Shown: positions 14,596 to 22,435, counted from the stretch's first letter. The stretch is 38,206 bases of DNA from JACPHB01 sp964495505 (GCA_964495505.1 CAZBVM010000004.1:1-38206), one strand, 5' to 3'. Notes: a model not told the origin generated them from the letters alone. Made by a program: numbers and translations.

Positions 14596-15878
14596 CGAGG
14601 AATAATTTCCTTCCACTCCGGCAAAGCCAGTGACGTAATATTTACAACAACTGATTGCGAGCCGGTGCTGCCGCCGGGACCAACGCAGGATAAAGTGTAG
14701 ATTACGCTTGGCGGCGGCGATGGAAAAACAACTTGACTACCGTTTGCCGCTTTAGAGCCGCTCCAATTGATTTGATTTGGCGCGCTGGAAGCAGTGCAGC
14801 CATTAGGATTAACATAAGTGGTACTCCATGTTAAAGTTGAATTTTGGCCTTCAAAAATGGAAGTTGGAAATCCTGAAAAATTAAGAGTTGGCGGGCAATA
14901 CGGCGTGGTGATATTTTCAGTATTTGAACTTTTTGTGCCGCTATTATTGTAAGCATCTAGCTGATATTTATATGTTGTGTTTTGGTTGACGTTTGTGTCA
15001 ACAAAACTCAAAGCGGTGTAGGGATTATACGGCGTAATATCCACCCTCGGCGCTCCTCTGTATATACGATACCCATCGGCGCCAGTTGAAGGGGTCCAGC
15101 TTAAATTAATTGCGTTGCAAGCGCTCGCCGAGCCGGTCAGTTGAAAGTTTCCGGGTGGTAAAACAGTGACCGTTGCTTGACTGGTAGCCGGCGGTGGGGT
15201 CGAGCCGGAGCAAGTAAGAGTGTAAGTAGTATCTTTAGAAGGATAAACAAGAAGACCAACGCTTGAAGTTGCCACACTCCCTATGCCCTGGTCAATACTG
15301 CAGCTGGTGGCATTGGTGCTTGTCCAGGATAAAGTTGAAGATTGGCCTTTAGCAATGGTTGTTGGATTAGCGGAAAGAGATGCTGTTGGCGGCGGCGGGG
15401 CGCAATTTGTGGTTAAGAAACTGCCGCTGCCGATAGGCCCATCCTGCGGCGTTGCGATGGTCCAAGTATAAGCAGTGTTATTTTTCCCGCCAGTCCAGGT
15501 ATAAGAACCACTCGTTTGCGCACAGCTTCCCGGTACATCAACGGTTCCGCAGATAGCGCTATTAAACACTAAAGTCGGACCCTCAGAGATAGAGAGCTGT
15601 ACCCAATCTACATTGTGCAGAGTAAGATCAAGTGCCCAGTCAAAATTCACTGACGGCAAACCATTAAAACAAGTAGGAGAAGAGGCGCTGGCCGACCCGC
15701 AAGCCGGCGCTGATATCCCGGCGCCAGTTTGTTGAGTCCACTGAAGAGAATTTGAAGCGACAGATAATTTTACGACAGAAAAATTCGCCAACGTCAAAAC
15801 GCCAAAAGCGATTACTAATCCGCTAAAAATTATAACCGCGGGAATAATTATTTTCTTAGACAAAAATAAGTTTATCAC
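14592..15878 (-). CDS. Secreted/surface protein with Ig-like and FN3 domains
   Basis: A 428-residue exported protein. An N-terminal hydrophobic helix (about 9-33) acts as signal or anchor. The mature part contains two related Ig-like repeats (ASLSANPTTIAKGQSSTLSW near 170 and TSIFEGQNSTLTWSTTYVN near 345, each with a Ser/Thr-Leu-x-Trp core and a C-terminal TYTLTC/IYTLSC strand) flanking a fibronectin type III domain (ACNAINLSWTPSTGADGYRIYRG to YKYQLDAYNNSG). Such modules act in adhesion at the cell surface. The start is a GTG at 15878. It is the last gene of the minus-strand unit beginning at the YcaO gene and converges on comF. Confidence 0.75.
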   Translation of the reverse strand: MINLFLSKKIIIPAVIIFSGLVIAFGVLTLANFSVVKLSVASNSLQWTQQTGAGISAPACGSASASSPTCFNGLPSVNFDWALDLTLHNVDWVQLSISEGPTLVFNSAICGTVDVPGSCAQTSGSYTWTGGKNNTAYTWTIATPQDGPIGSGSFLTTNCAPPPPTASLSANPTTIAKGQSSTLSWTSTNATSCSIDQGIGSVATSSVGLLVYPSKDTTYTLTCSGSTPPPATSQATVTVLPPGNFQLTGSASACNAINLSWTPSTGADGYRIYRGAPRVDITPYNPYTALSFVDTNVNQNTTYKYQLDAYNNSGTKSSNTENITTPYCPPTLNFSGFPTSIFEGQNSTLTWSTTYVNPNGCTASSAPNQINWSGSKAANGSQVVFPSPPPSVIYTLSCVGPGGSTGSQSVVVNITSLALPEWKEIIPR

Positions 15879-15932
15879 TGGTTAAAGTATATCAAAATAC
15901 TTGTTAAAACTTCCTAGGCGTTATCCACAGCG

Positions 15933-16748
15933 CTATTTTTTACTCTCGGTGCGGCGAAAGTTTTGACTAATCGCCTTCAGAAAAATCGAAAGTCCTTCTC
16001 CGGCGCTTGCCGGATTATTCCCCGGATAGGCACTAAGCCACTCTTCTGGAGTAAGTTTTTCCGCCAAATTTTCCGCTTTTTTAAAAGAATCCGCGGCGGC
16101 GGGATATTTTTTAAGATTTAATTGCGCTACCCCCAAAGCATTCCAAAGCCAAGGATTATTTTTCGCGCCCAATATTTTTTTAAATGCCAGATTTATTGTT
16201 TTTTCCGTCTCTTCATATTTTCCTTGTTTTGATAAAATCCAAGCCAAATCGTTATAGCCGGCCCATTCTTTTGGCGCCCACAAAATAAAACGCCCAAAAT
16301 CCGATTCGGCTTTTTCCAAATCGCCCATCTTATTGCGGTAGCCATAAATCAACCCGCGAACATAAAGCGACCGAAGATTTTCTGGGTTGGCTTCAAGTTC
16401 TTTGCTGATTTCCTCAAGCGCTTCATCGTATTTGCCTTTTACAAAAATAATCCGCGCCAGCTGATAATGCCCCCACAAAATTTTCGGATTTATTAAAACC
16501 GCTTTTTTGAAAGCTTTCTCTGCGATGTTCGGATTATATTCCCCGCCGCCGATTACTCCATTGAAATAATAATTACCAATAAGCATCGCCAAATCAGCAT
16601 TGCCTCTGTCTAAGAGAATCGCTATTTCCGGCAAACGATATTTTTGCCACAACAACTTTGCCAGAGCGTCTTGCTTGGCAACAAAAATTAGAACCAAAGA
16701 CACCGCAGCCAAAAATAATATTGACCAAAAATTAAGGTTGTATTTCAT
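15933..16748 (-). CDS. TPR-repeat membrane protein
   Basis: A 271-residue protein with an N-terminal membrane helix (about 6-22, FWSILFLAAVSLVLIFVA) and several tetratricopeptide repeats (AEKAFKKAVLINPKILWGHYQLARI, YDEALEEISKELEANPENLRSL, YEETEKTINLAFKKIL, YPAAADSFKKAE). TPRs form helical scaffolds for protein contacts; here they would face outside the membrane. The ATG at 16748 is preferred over a TTG at 16763, which lies inside the inverted repeat. NPASAGEG near residue 245 is encoded by a small palindrome (CCGGC-AAGC-GCCGG) and may be a repeat remnant. The binding partner is unknown. It resembles the next TPR gene in layout. Confidence 0.7.
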   Translation of the reverse strand: MKYNLNFWSILFLAAVSLVLIFVAKQDALAKLLWQKYRLPEIAILLDRGNADLAMLIGNYYFNGVIGGGEYNPNIAEKAFKKAVLINPKILWGHYQLARIIFVKGKYDEALEEISKELEANPENLRSLYVRGLIYGYRNKMGDLEKAESDFGRFILWAPKEWAGYNDLAWILSKQGKYEETEKTINLAFKKILGAKNNPWLWNALGVAQLNLKKYPAAADSFKKAENLAEKLTPEEWLSAYPGNNPASAGEGLSIFLKAISQNFRRTESKK

Positions 16749-16758
16749 TAAAAAATGT

Positions 16759-16856
16759 AACAATAATATCGCAAAATAAAATTCCTTAGCCCCACCCCTC
16801 GCTTCGCTCGGGGCGGCTCGCCCCCGCCTAGAATTTTATTTTGCGATATTATTGTT
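16759..16856. repeat. 26-bp perfect inverted repeat around a GC-rich core
   Basis: Arm AACAATAATATCGCAAAATA... (16759-16784) is exactly repeated in inverse at 16831-16856. The 46-bp core is GC-rich (CCCCACCCCTCGCTTCGC...), with its own CTCGCTTCGCTCG-type stem. The right arm overlaps the last two codons and the stop of the upstream TPR gene, so that gene's end is supplied by the element. It fills the whole gap between the two TPR genes. Confidence 0.8.
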
Positions 16857-17931
16857 GACCTAATTTTTTAAGCTCTTCGGCAAAACGCTGGCGATTGCGT
16901 ATCACAAAAATGTTTTTATCTTTTAGTGTATCAGTTAATAAAATATATTCTTTATAGTATTTTTTTGCATCTGCTAAATTTTTAAGCGCGAGGGACGCGT
17001 CGCCGAGTATCGCCAGACACACCGAGTATGCATAGTCCTCCGTTCTTTTAATCAATAAGGCAGCAGCAACGGCTTTTTTACTGTCACCGCCGAGAAAATA
17101 AGACGCGGCTTTTCCGCAGGCAAAAGTATCCGATGAACCAAAAATTTCATCGGCTTTGGCAATTTCTTTATCCATTGCGGTAAAATCTTTTTTCGCGCCG
17201 GCGGCAAAAGCAAAGAGCGCGTGAGCTAAAGCCGCATCCAAATCACGATTCTGACCCGTGTTTTCTACCGCAAGCCGAGCGTACTTTTCATAATCAGTCG
17301 CGTTATTAAAGTAAGCCGAGAGGCGGGCCAGCATCACATAAATCCTGTAAAGATTCGCTTCATGGACGGCGTTTCTGGCGGGAACAATTCTCCCGACGAT
17401 CGGCAGTAAGAGATTCAACGCTTCCTGCGGTTTATTGAAGCGCTCAATGTAATTGTAGGCCACAAAATAACGGGCGACAAATGATTGCTCGGGATTTTTT
17501 TCTATCAACAAAAGAAAATTTTGGGTCGCTTTTTCGTATTCGCGAAGCATCTGATATGAGAAGGCAATATCATTGAGAGCTGCAAAATAAAAATTTTGGT
17601 TCTTGCGCTCCAGGCCAAAAGCAATCGCTTTTTCAAAATAATTGGCGGCATCGGCGTAGTCGGCACTGGGATAAAGCAAATCTACTCCCGGCGTATCGGT
17701 TGTTTTCCCTAACGCGATTTTCCCAAGATAAAAATGCGACTCGGAATTTCTGGGATTGTACTTCAGAGACCTGCCAAAAAGCGGCCTTGCCTTAATAAAA
17801 TCGCCTTTTATAAATTCCGTTGTCCCTTGTTTTAAATAGTAAGCGCTTAAGAGCCACGTTCCGGCAAAAAAAACAAAAAGACCGGCTAAAACGGCAATGC
17901 CGAGTGAAATCCATAATTTTTTATTACGCAT
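16849..17931 (-). CDS. TPR-repeat membrane protein
   Basis: A 360-residue protein with an N-terminal membrane helix (about 8-32, SLGIAVLAGLFVFFAGTWLLSAYYL) and a long run of TPR-like helices (FIKGDFIKARPLFGRSLKYNPRN, DAANYFEKAIAFGLERKN, YEKATQNFLLLIEKNPEQ, LADAKKYYKEYILLTD). It overlaps the end of the upstream membrane-protein gene by 8 bases, so the two are likely coupled. The final residues GQQ fall in the inverted repeat described at 16759-16856. Function is not recognisable beyond a scaffold role. Its place in an operon with YcaO and a SagB-like dehydrogenase could mean that it helps export or display a product (inference). Confidence 0.7.
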   Translation of the reverse strand: MRNKKLWISLGIAVLAGLFVFFAGTWLLSAYYLKQGTTEFIKGDFIKARPLFGRSLKYNPRNSESHFYLGKIALGKTTDTPGVDLLYPSADYADAANYFEKAIAFGLERKNQNFYFAALNDIAFSYQMLREYEKATQNFLLLIEKNPEQSFVARYFVAYNYIERFNKPQEALNLLLPIVGRIVPARNAVHEANLYRIYVMLARLSAYFNNATDYEKYARLAVENTGQNRDLDAALAHALFAFAAGAKKDFTAMDKEIAKADEIFGSSDTFACGKAASYFLGGDSKKAVAAALLIKRTEDYAYSVCLAILGDASLALKNLADAKKYYKEYILLTDTLKDKNIFVIRNRQRFAEELKKLGQQ

Positions 17932-19345
17932 AATCTTTTAAACTTGTCAGCGTGGCCAGATGTTTTTTGGCTTCAGTAGAAAGTTTTTCCTGCCAATTTC
18001 CGGCAAGCTTTTTATATTCTGGCCGAAGCGCGGTATAAAATCCGGATGACTCAAAAAGATAGGTCTCCTTTTGGCCAGAATCAACAGGACTCGCCGGATT
18101 TTCAAAACTTACCTCCACCGTGTCTCCGGGAATTAAATGAGTTTCTTTTTTTTCTTCTCCCCTAAGCGCGACAGAAACATCTCCTAGTCGCGAGTGCGAC
18201 GCTCTTTTAATAGAAATTTCTTCTCCATTCGCGGCAGTCAGCTTGACGGCTTTGGCAATCCCTATAAAACTAAGACGGTGCCGTTTTGTAAAATCAGCTC
18301 TTACAACCAGCGAGCCGTCTCCACCGACCGCTTCTTTAGGCAAAGAAACAACCTCGGTGGCGTGCCGGAAACTTCTTGGTTTCTGAACCATAAGCGGACT
18401 AAACCCTCCGGAAGCGTTACGATAAGAAAAATTAATTGATTTACCACACATAGCGCCTGAGCCCATTATAAATGGCAAAAATACCAAGCTCTCTGCCGGG
18501 AGCCAGCCCTTAAGAAGAAAATAAAGCCCGCCGAAAACCGCAATTTTGGCAAAAGCGTAAGAACGAGTAAAGACAGAAAATAAGTTATGCTCTTTTACTT
18601 TTTCCCCTGCCATATAGTCGCGATATACAGAGCGTAAAATCAATAAGAAATCCTCATTTTTTCCAATATTTTTGAAAATAAATTCAATTGAATCGCCTTT
18701 TTGAAAAAGATCGTCGTGGCTTTCGGCAATATCGCCCCAAAGCCGGCGCTTATCGCGGGTATAAAGCTCGTCAAGAGATTTTTCGCCGTTAAGAACCGCG
18801 CTTGAAGAAAAGGCGAACTCTCTTTCAAACTCCTTCTTGCGTACGAGATATGGCTTTTTTTTGGTGGCGTCTATAACTACTTCTTCGTCTTTGCCATGAA
18901 CTACCCTTAAGAGTTTAATTTGATGGATAAACGATTCTTCCGGTTCAATTTCTAAAAGACGCAGAGTCAGCGCTCCGTTGTATTTTTGAGGCACCGAAGA
19001 AAATTTGAGCATATCCGGCACGGGAGTACTCCATTTATAGACAATATTAGCCAAGCCCGGCTCAAGCGTCTTAAATTCAGAAGGAAGAAAATCGTTTTCA
19101 ATTTTGAATTCTTTGCCGTCAAAATAAGCAACGTGAGGACAGGCAGTACAAGTTACACAAGTTTGGGGAGCATCGGCGGATGCTTCATCCGCGCCAAACA
19201 TATTTTTAGACAAAGAGTCCTTTTCTGATGATTTTTTCCCTTTGATTAAATTGGCAACGTTAATAAATACCCAACCAAAAATCAGAAGCAGAACGAGAAG
19301 CAACGCTTTCAAAATAAAAGTAAAAGATGATAAAAATTTTTTCAT
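17924..19345 (-). CDS. Membrane protein of unknown function with a Cys/Thr cluster
   Basis: I do not recognise this 473-residue protein. An N-terminal membrane helix (about 10-32) is followed by a linker and a T62-C-V-T-C-T-A-C-P70 run, then HVAYFDGKEFKIENDFLPSE and a beta-rich domain (to about 230). A second hydrophobic segment (about 250-290, FAKIAVFGGLYFLLKGWL, ESLVFLPFIMGSGAMCG) precedes another beta-rich domain. The C-x2-C-x2-C-P-x-V-x-Y-x-DG pattern after a signal or anchor resembles that of some exported proteins in which a Cys-Pro motif opens a beta domain. It may bind metal, form disulfides, or be a substrate of the adjacent YcaO/SagB pair (speculative). It follows the dehydrogenase gene by 69 bp. 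Confidence 0.45.
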   Translation of the reverse strand: MKKFLSSFTFILKALLLVLLLIFGWVFINVANLIKGKKSSEKDSLSKNMFGADEASADAPQTCVTCTACPHVAYFDGKEFKIENDFLPSEFKTLEPGLANIVYKWSTPVPDMLKFSSVPQKYNGALTLRLLEIEPEESFIHQIKLLRVVHGKDEEVVIDATKKKPYLVRKKEFEREFAFSSSAVLNGEKSLDELYTRDKRRLWGDIAESHDDLFQKGDSIEFIFKNIGKNEDFLLILRSVYRDYMAGEKVKEHNLFSVFTRSYAFAKIAVFGGLYFLLKGWLPAESLVFLPFIMGSGAMCGKSINFSYRNASGGFSPLMVQKPRSFRHATEVVSLPKEAVGGDGSLVVRADFTKRHRLSFIGIAKAVKLTAANGEEISIKRASHSRLGDVSVALRGEEKKETHLIPGDTVEVSFENPASPVDSGQKETYLFESSGFYTALRPEYKKLAGNWQEKLSTEAKKHLATLTSLKDYA

Positions 19346-19356
19346 ATTAGTTTAAT

Positions 19357-19383
19357 ATTATAATTTTTATTTTAATTTGTAAA
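19357..19383 (-). promoter_or_regulatory. Weak candidate promoter before the Cys-cluster membrane protein
   Basis: TTTACA (19378-19383) and TATAAT (19357-19362) on the minus strand are separated by only 15 bases, which is shorter than ideal. If active, it would let the membrane-protein and TPR genes be transcribed apart from YcaO and SagB. Confidence 0.3.
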
Positions 19384-19414
19384 CTTTTTAATTATCCGTT
19401 TATCCACATAACTT

Positions 19415-20122
19415 TTAATGCGGCCAGCCAACGGCTAATTGATAAAAAACATTCTCTCCCTCGCCCAGACCAAGCTCTTTTTGGACAACCCCGTAATCCA
19501 TCGCGCCCAAAGCCAAAACGCCTAAGCCAAGGGCCGCTCCTACCAGATAAATATTCTGCCCGATATGCCCGGCTTCAAGAATCACAAGTTTATATCCCAG
19601 ATTTCCGTATTTTTTTAAAGTTCTGTCGCCGACAAAAGAAAGCAAAATAAGCGCAGCGGCGTTTTTGGCAAATTCATACGGCAGCGCTCTTTTAATTTTA
19701 CCGACATCGGAGTGTTGGATTTCTTCAAGAGCGTGCTCTTTAAAATTATAGTGATACGCCCCTTTTTCTAAACTCTCGCCGCGAAAAACAACCACATACG
19801 GCTCTACTGGATAGCGCGCCCCGCCGGAAGGATAAGGCCGGCGTAAAATATTTTTTCCGTCTTCCAATTTATGAAGTATACCCAAGCTCCAAAAAAGCAG
19901 ATTTCCTATAATTTCTTTAGAAAGGGGTGAGTCGGAAAATTCGCGTTCCGTATGTCTCTTTAAAATAACATCGGACAGTTCAATTTTAAGCTGGTCTGGT
20001 TTCGGCAGCAAAATTTTCAGAGAACGCGGGTATTCCTTAAAAGAAACTGTTTTCCACTCGGCTGATTCCGGGTCAACCAATGGGCGGTCTTGTGAAAAAA
20101 ATTCAAAAAATGGGTCGTTCAT
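19415..20122 (-). CDS. SagB-type FMN-dependent azoline dehydrogenase
   Basis: A 235-residue nitroreductase-fold protein of the SagB-type dehydrogenase family, which oxidises azolines to azoles in thiazole/oxazole-modified peptides. Visible motifs are LKRHTEREFSDSPLS (about 54-68, FMN binding), RRPYPSGGARYPVEPYVVV (about 94-112), GAYHYNFKEHALEEI (about 121-135), a K-K-Y-G at 170-173 (the Lys-Tyr motif linked to catalysis in this family) and LVILEAGHIGQNIYLVGAALGLG (179-201). The length is normal. Its ATG overlaps the YcaO stop in an ATGA junction, so the two are translationally coupled. It lacks the fused cyclodehydratase domains seen in some relatives. Confidence 0.87.
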   Translation of the reverse strand: MNDPFFEFFSQDRPLVDPESAEWKTVSFKEYPRSLKILLPKPDQLKIELSDVILKRHTEREFSDSPLSKEIIGNLLFWSLGILHKLEDGKNILRRPYPSGGARYPVEPYVVVFRGESLEKGAYHYNFKEHALEEIQHSDVGKIKRALPYEFAKNAAALILLSFVGDRTLKKYGNLGYKLVILEAGHIGQNIYLVGAALGLGVLALGAMDYGVVQKELGLGEGENVFYQLAVGWPH

Positions 20123-20889
20123 AACAATGGGTGAGGTATTGGATTTATCCCCGGATACCTAAAACGCTCGTTAAGATACAGATAATAGAGTTTCGGAATT
20201 AAAACCTTAATAATTTTAAGACCAGCGTCTTCGACGGCTTTAGCGCTGCAATCAACGCTGTATGCCTCAATTTTACAAGATTTTAGAATTTTCACGAGAT
20301 GCTTCATTTTTTTTTGACTGCCCGCGCGGTAGAATTCATTTCTTTCAATTTTTTTTATCGGGCCATTCAAAAGAAAATCAATCTCGGGTATTCGCGACTT
20401 GTCGCACCAATAAACCCTTCTTTCTTCAATGTTTTCAATTAGCGGCGCTTTTTTATTAACCGCTTCAATCTGCTCATCCGAAACCGAACCCCAATATCCG
20501 GCCCGAAGCCCTTCCAAAAGAGAATGAGTAATCGCCGACTCAATATCAAGATCGGCTCCGGCCCCCAGAAAAACCGCCGGCCGGCCGCGAGCCATATCGC
20601 GAATAACCGTCAGTATAACCGGCACTCCTAAATCGGCAGTTAGGTCCAAAAGCGCGAAATTAATTTTATATTTTCTATACTCGCCAATAATTCTCGTGAT
20701 TGTTTCGCTCTCTAAAATTTGGAGGCCCTCTATATCAATTCTTGGCGGAGTAATTTTATTTAACCAGTGAATTATCAGGGCGTCGCGCTCAACTGCTTCT
20801 AAAACCGCATGTTTCAAGGCCTCGCCTCGCGACATTCCAGCCGCGGCTCCATTAGTAGTCGCCTGCTGAATCAACGGCTCGCTTGGCAA
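20119..20889 (-). CDS. YcaO cyclodehydratase, C-terminal half (split gene)
   Basis: A 256-residue second half of a YcaO-domain protein, an ATP-dependent enzyme that forms azolines, thioamides or related backbone changes in RiPP peptides. It opens with TTNGAAAGMSRGEALKHAVLEAVERDALIIHW (residues 11-42), the conserved G-x-A-A-G-x-S...E-x-x-E/R-D-A nucleotide/Mg site. It ends NPIPHPLL, whose P250-x-P-x-P254 matches the C-terminal PxPxP seen in TOMM-type YcaO proteins. The frame continues directly from the upstream half: TAA, GGG, then TTG as possible restart. Without readthrough it would start at that TTG, with no clear ribosome site. It is coupled to the SagB gene. Confidence 0.8.
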   Translation of the reverse strand: MPSEPLIQQATTNGAAAGMSRGEALKHAVLEAVERDALIIHWLNKITPPRIDIEGLQILESETITRIIGEYRKYKINFALLDLTADLGVPVILTVIRDMARGRPAVFLGAGADLDIESAITHSLLEGLRAGYWGSVSDEQIEAVNKKAPLIENIEERRVYWCDKSRIPEIDFLLNGPIKKIERNEFYRAGSQKKMKHLVKILKSCKIEAYSVDCSAKAVEDAGLKIIKVLIPKLYYLYLNERFRYPGINPIPHPLL

Positions 20890-20892
20890 CCC

Positions 20893-21498
20893 TTAGTATC
20901 CCAAATAAACAAGCTGGGCAGGGACAAAGTATTTTTTATTATCAAATAGAGAATAACAAGGCGTCCAGCCCAATCGTGCGTTTTCATCAACTTGAAAACC
21001 GCGAAAAACGCGCGGGTCAATCGCCCCTTTTGATTTTAATTCGTTCCACGAACCATAAATAAAATCTTTCTTACCATAAATAGTCAAAGAATGCCATTCT
21101 ATTAATTCGGCAAACGCTTTAGTTGCCGCCGTATCGTAATTTAAGGCGTATCCGGAAGCGGTTTTACCTTGGCCGAACTTTAAGGATAAAGCCGGAATGC
21201 GAGGCCAATCAGGTATCGGCTCGGGAAACGAAATCTGCTCCAACACGCCATTTTCATACAAGCGTTTAGCCAACGAATGAAACCGCAGAGGAATACAGTC
21301 AAAACCAGAATCAGTTTTCTTCACATAAATATTTTGGCCATTTAACTTTTCTAACGCAAGAGCGGTGCTCTTAAAAATACGCGCCAAAAACTCGATTAAA
21401 AAACTATTTGAAGAAAAAGGCGATTCAAGAGAACGCGCGTAATTTTCCCAAGTGTCGCCCAACCTTTCGGCGCGCAAAAATTCACTCTTGTTTTCCAT
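20893..21498 (-). CDS. YcaO cyclodehydratase, N-terminal half (split gene)
   Basis: A 201-residue first half of the YcaO protein. YALNYDTAATKAFAELIEWHSLTIYG (about 117-141) is the family's first conserved A-x-x-x-A-x-x-E-x-x-E/R helix with E131 and E134, preceded by the GQGKTASG loop. It ends WTPCYSLFDNKKYFVPAQLVYLGY and a TAA; in intact relatives this VPAQLVYL strand runs straight into the S/T-x-N/T-G-x-A-A-G motif now in the next reading segment. The ATG at 21498 is preferred over an upstream start at 21555 that would overlap the divergent epimerase gene. It is either a pseudogene, a functional two-piece enzyme, or an assembly error at one base. Confidence 0.78.
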   Translation of the reverse strand: MENKSEFLRAERLGDTWENYARSLESPFSSNSFLIEFLARIFKSTALALEKLNGQNIYVKKTDSGFDCIPLRFHSLAKRLYENGVLEQISFPEPIPDWPRIPALSLKFGQGKTASGYALNYDTAATKAFAELIEWHSLTIYGKKDFIYGSWNELKSKGAIDPRVFRGFQVDENARLGWTPCYSLFDNKKYFVPAQLVYLGY

Positions 21499-21516
21499 GT
21501 GTTTTAATTCTATTAT
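21488..21516 (+). promoter_or_regulatory. Candidate promoter of the epimerase gene
   Basis: TTGTTT (21488-21493), 17-base spacer, TATTAT (21511-21516), with the ATG at 21550. The -35 is only partly consensus and overlaps the start of the YcaO gene. Confidence 0.35.
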
Positions 21517-21549
21517 CTTAATGTATTCGCAGTAATAAAAGCAAATGAA

Positions 21550-22404
21550 ATGCAAAATATTTTAATAATCGGCGGTTCATATTTTGTCGGGCCGCTCGTT
21601 ATTCAAAAACTAATCGCGGCCGAATATAAAGTTACTGTTTTTAATCGCGGCCGAATAAAAACCGAGTACCCGGCCGGCGTTAATTTCATCCGCGACGACA
21701 GAAACAATGATTTTCCTATCAAAGAAAAATTCGAAGTGGTTATAGATATGTGCGCCTACACCGGGAAGCAAACTCGACAAGCAATTAAAGAATTAAAATT
21801 CGATTTCTTTATTCATATGGGAACCGCCGCCGCTTATAAAAAATCAGAAATTTTCCCATTAACCGAAAACTCGCCTTTAGGCGATTGGCTGCTCTGGAGC
21901 AACTATAACAAAGGCAAAGTGGAATGCGAAAAAGTTCTTGAAAAAAGCGGGATAAAATATGCTTCGCTCCGTCCGGTTTACATTCTCGGACCAAATAATT
22001 ATCTGCCTAGAGAAAGTTTTATTTATTCAAAAATTAAAAAAGACGAACCCATTGTCATTCCCGGAAACGGCCGCGCTTTAACACAATTTGTTTCCAGCAA
22101 CGACGTTGCGCAGTCAATAGTAATGCTTGCCGAAAAAAAAGTTGAAGGAGCGTTTAACTGCGCCGGAGATGAAACGATAACACTTATTGATTTTGTTAAG
22201 ACGATGGGGAAAGTCGCCGGTCGGGAACCGATTTTACGATTTAATCCGCTTAGGGGCGGAGAAAATTTTGACGAGGCAGAATTCCCTTTTGCCAACGAAA
22301 ATTTTATCGTGTCAAATAAAAAATTAAAAAATATCGGCATGGTTTTCACTCCTTTAAAAAGTTTTTTGCGGGAAGATTATGAAAATTACTACAAAACCGT
22401 CTGA
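21550..22404 (+). CDS. NAD-dependent epimerase/dehydratase (extended SDR)
   Basis: A 284-residue extended SDR enzyme, probably acting on a nucleotide sugar or a related substrate. The Rossmann start ILIIGGSYFVGPLVIQKL carries GGSxFxG, an accepted variant of GxxGxxG. MGTAAAYKK and the Y-N-K-G-K segment (about 118-122) supply the Ser/Thr and Tyr-x-x-x-Lys catalytic set, LRPVYILGPNNY is the usual substrate-loop region, and FVSSNDVAQSIVMLAEK is the family's conserved C-terminal helix. It is related to isoflavone-reductase/CSP41-like SDRs as much as to GalE, so substrate is not assigned. It is divergent from YcaO and may belong to the surface-polymer genes to its right. Confidence 0.75.
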   Translation: MQNILIIGGSYFVGPLVIQKLIAAEYKVTVFNRGRIKTEYPAGVNFIRDDRNNDFPIKEKFEVVIDMCAYTGKQTRQAIKELKFDFFIHMGTAAAYKKSEIFPLTENSPLGDWLLWSNYNKGKVECEKVLEKSGIKYASLRPVYILGPNNYLPRESFIYSKIKKDEPIVIPGNGRALTQFVSSNDVAQSIVMLAEKKVEGAFNCAGDETITLIDFVKTMGKVAGREPILRFNPLRGGENFDEAEFPFANENFIVSNKKLKNIGMVFTPLKSFLREDYENYYKTV

Positions 22405-22406
22405 AT

Positions 22407-22435
22407 TTGACATATTTGTTTAAAAATGGTATTAT
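22407..22435 (+). promoter_or_regulatory. Sigma70 promoter of the lipoprotein cassette
   Basis: TTGACA (22407-22412) is a perfect -35, followed by a 17-base spacer and TATTAT (22430-22435), one mismatch from consensus. It starts three bases after the epimerase stop codon. Confidence 0.8.

Noticed and set aside
16749..16763. TTG start for the TPR gene at 15933-16748
   Set aside because: It falls within the arm of the inverted repeat. The ATG at 16748 gives a normal membrane-anchor start.
20893..20895. Alternative genetic code to explain the stop in YcaO
   Set aside because: The known CPR recoding is UGA to Gly. Here the codon is TAA, and TGA ends many genes (for example at overlaps ATGA and TGATG), so the standard code applies.
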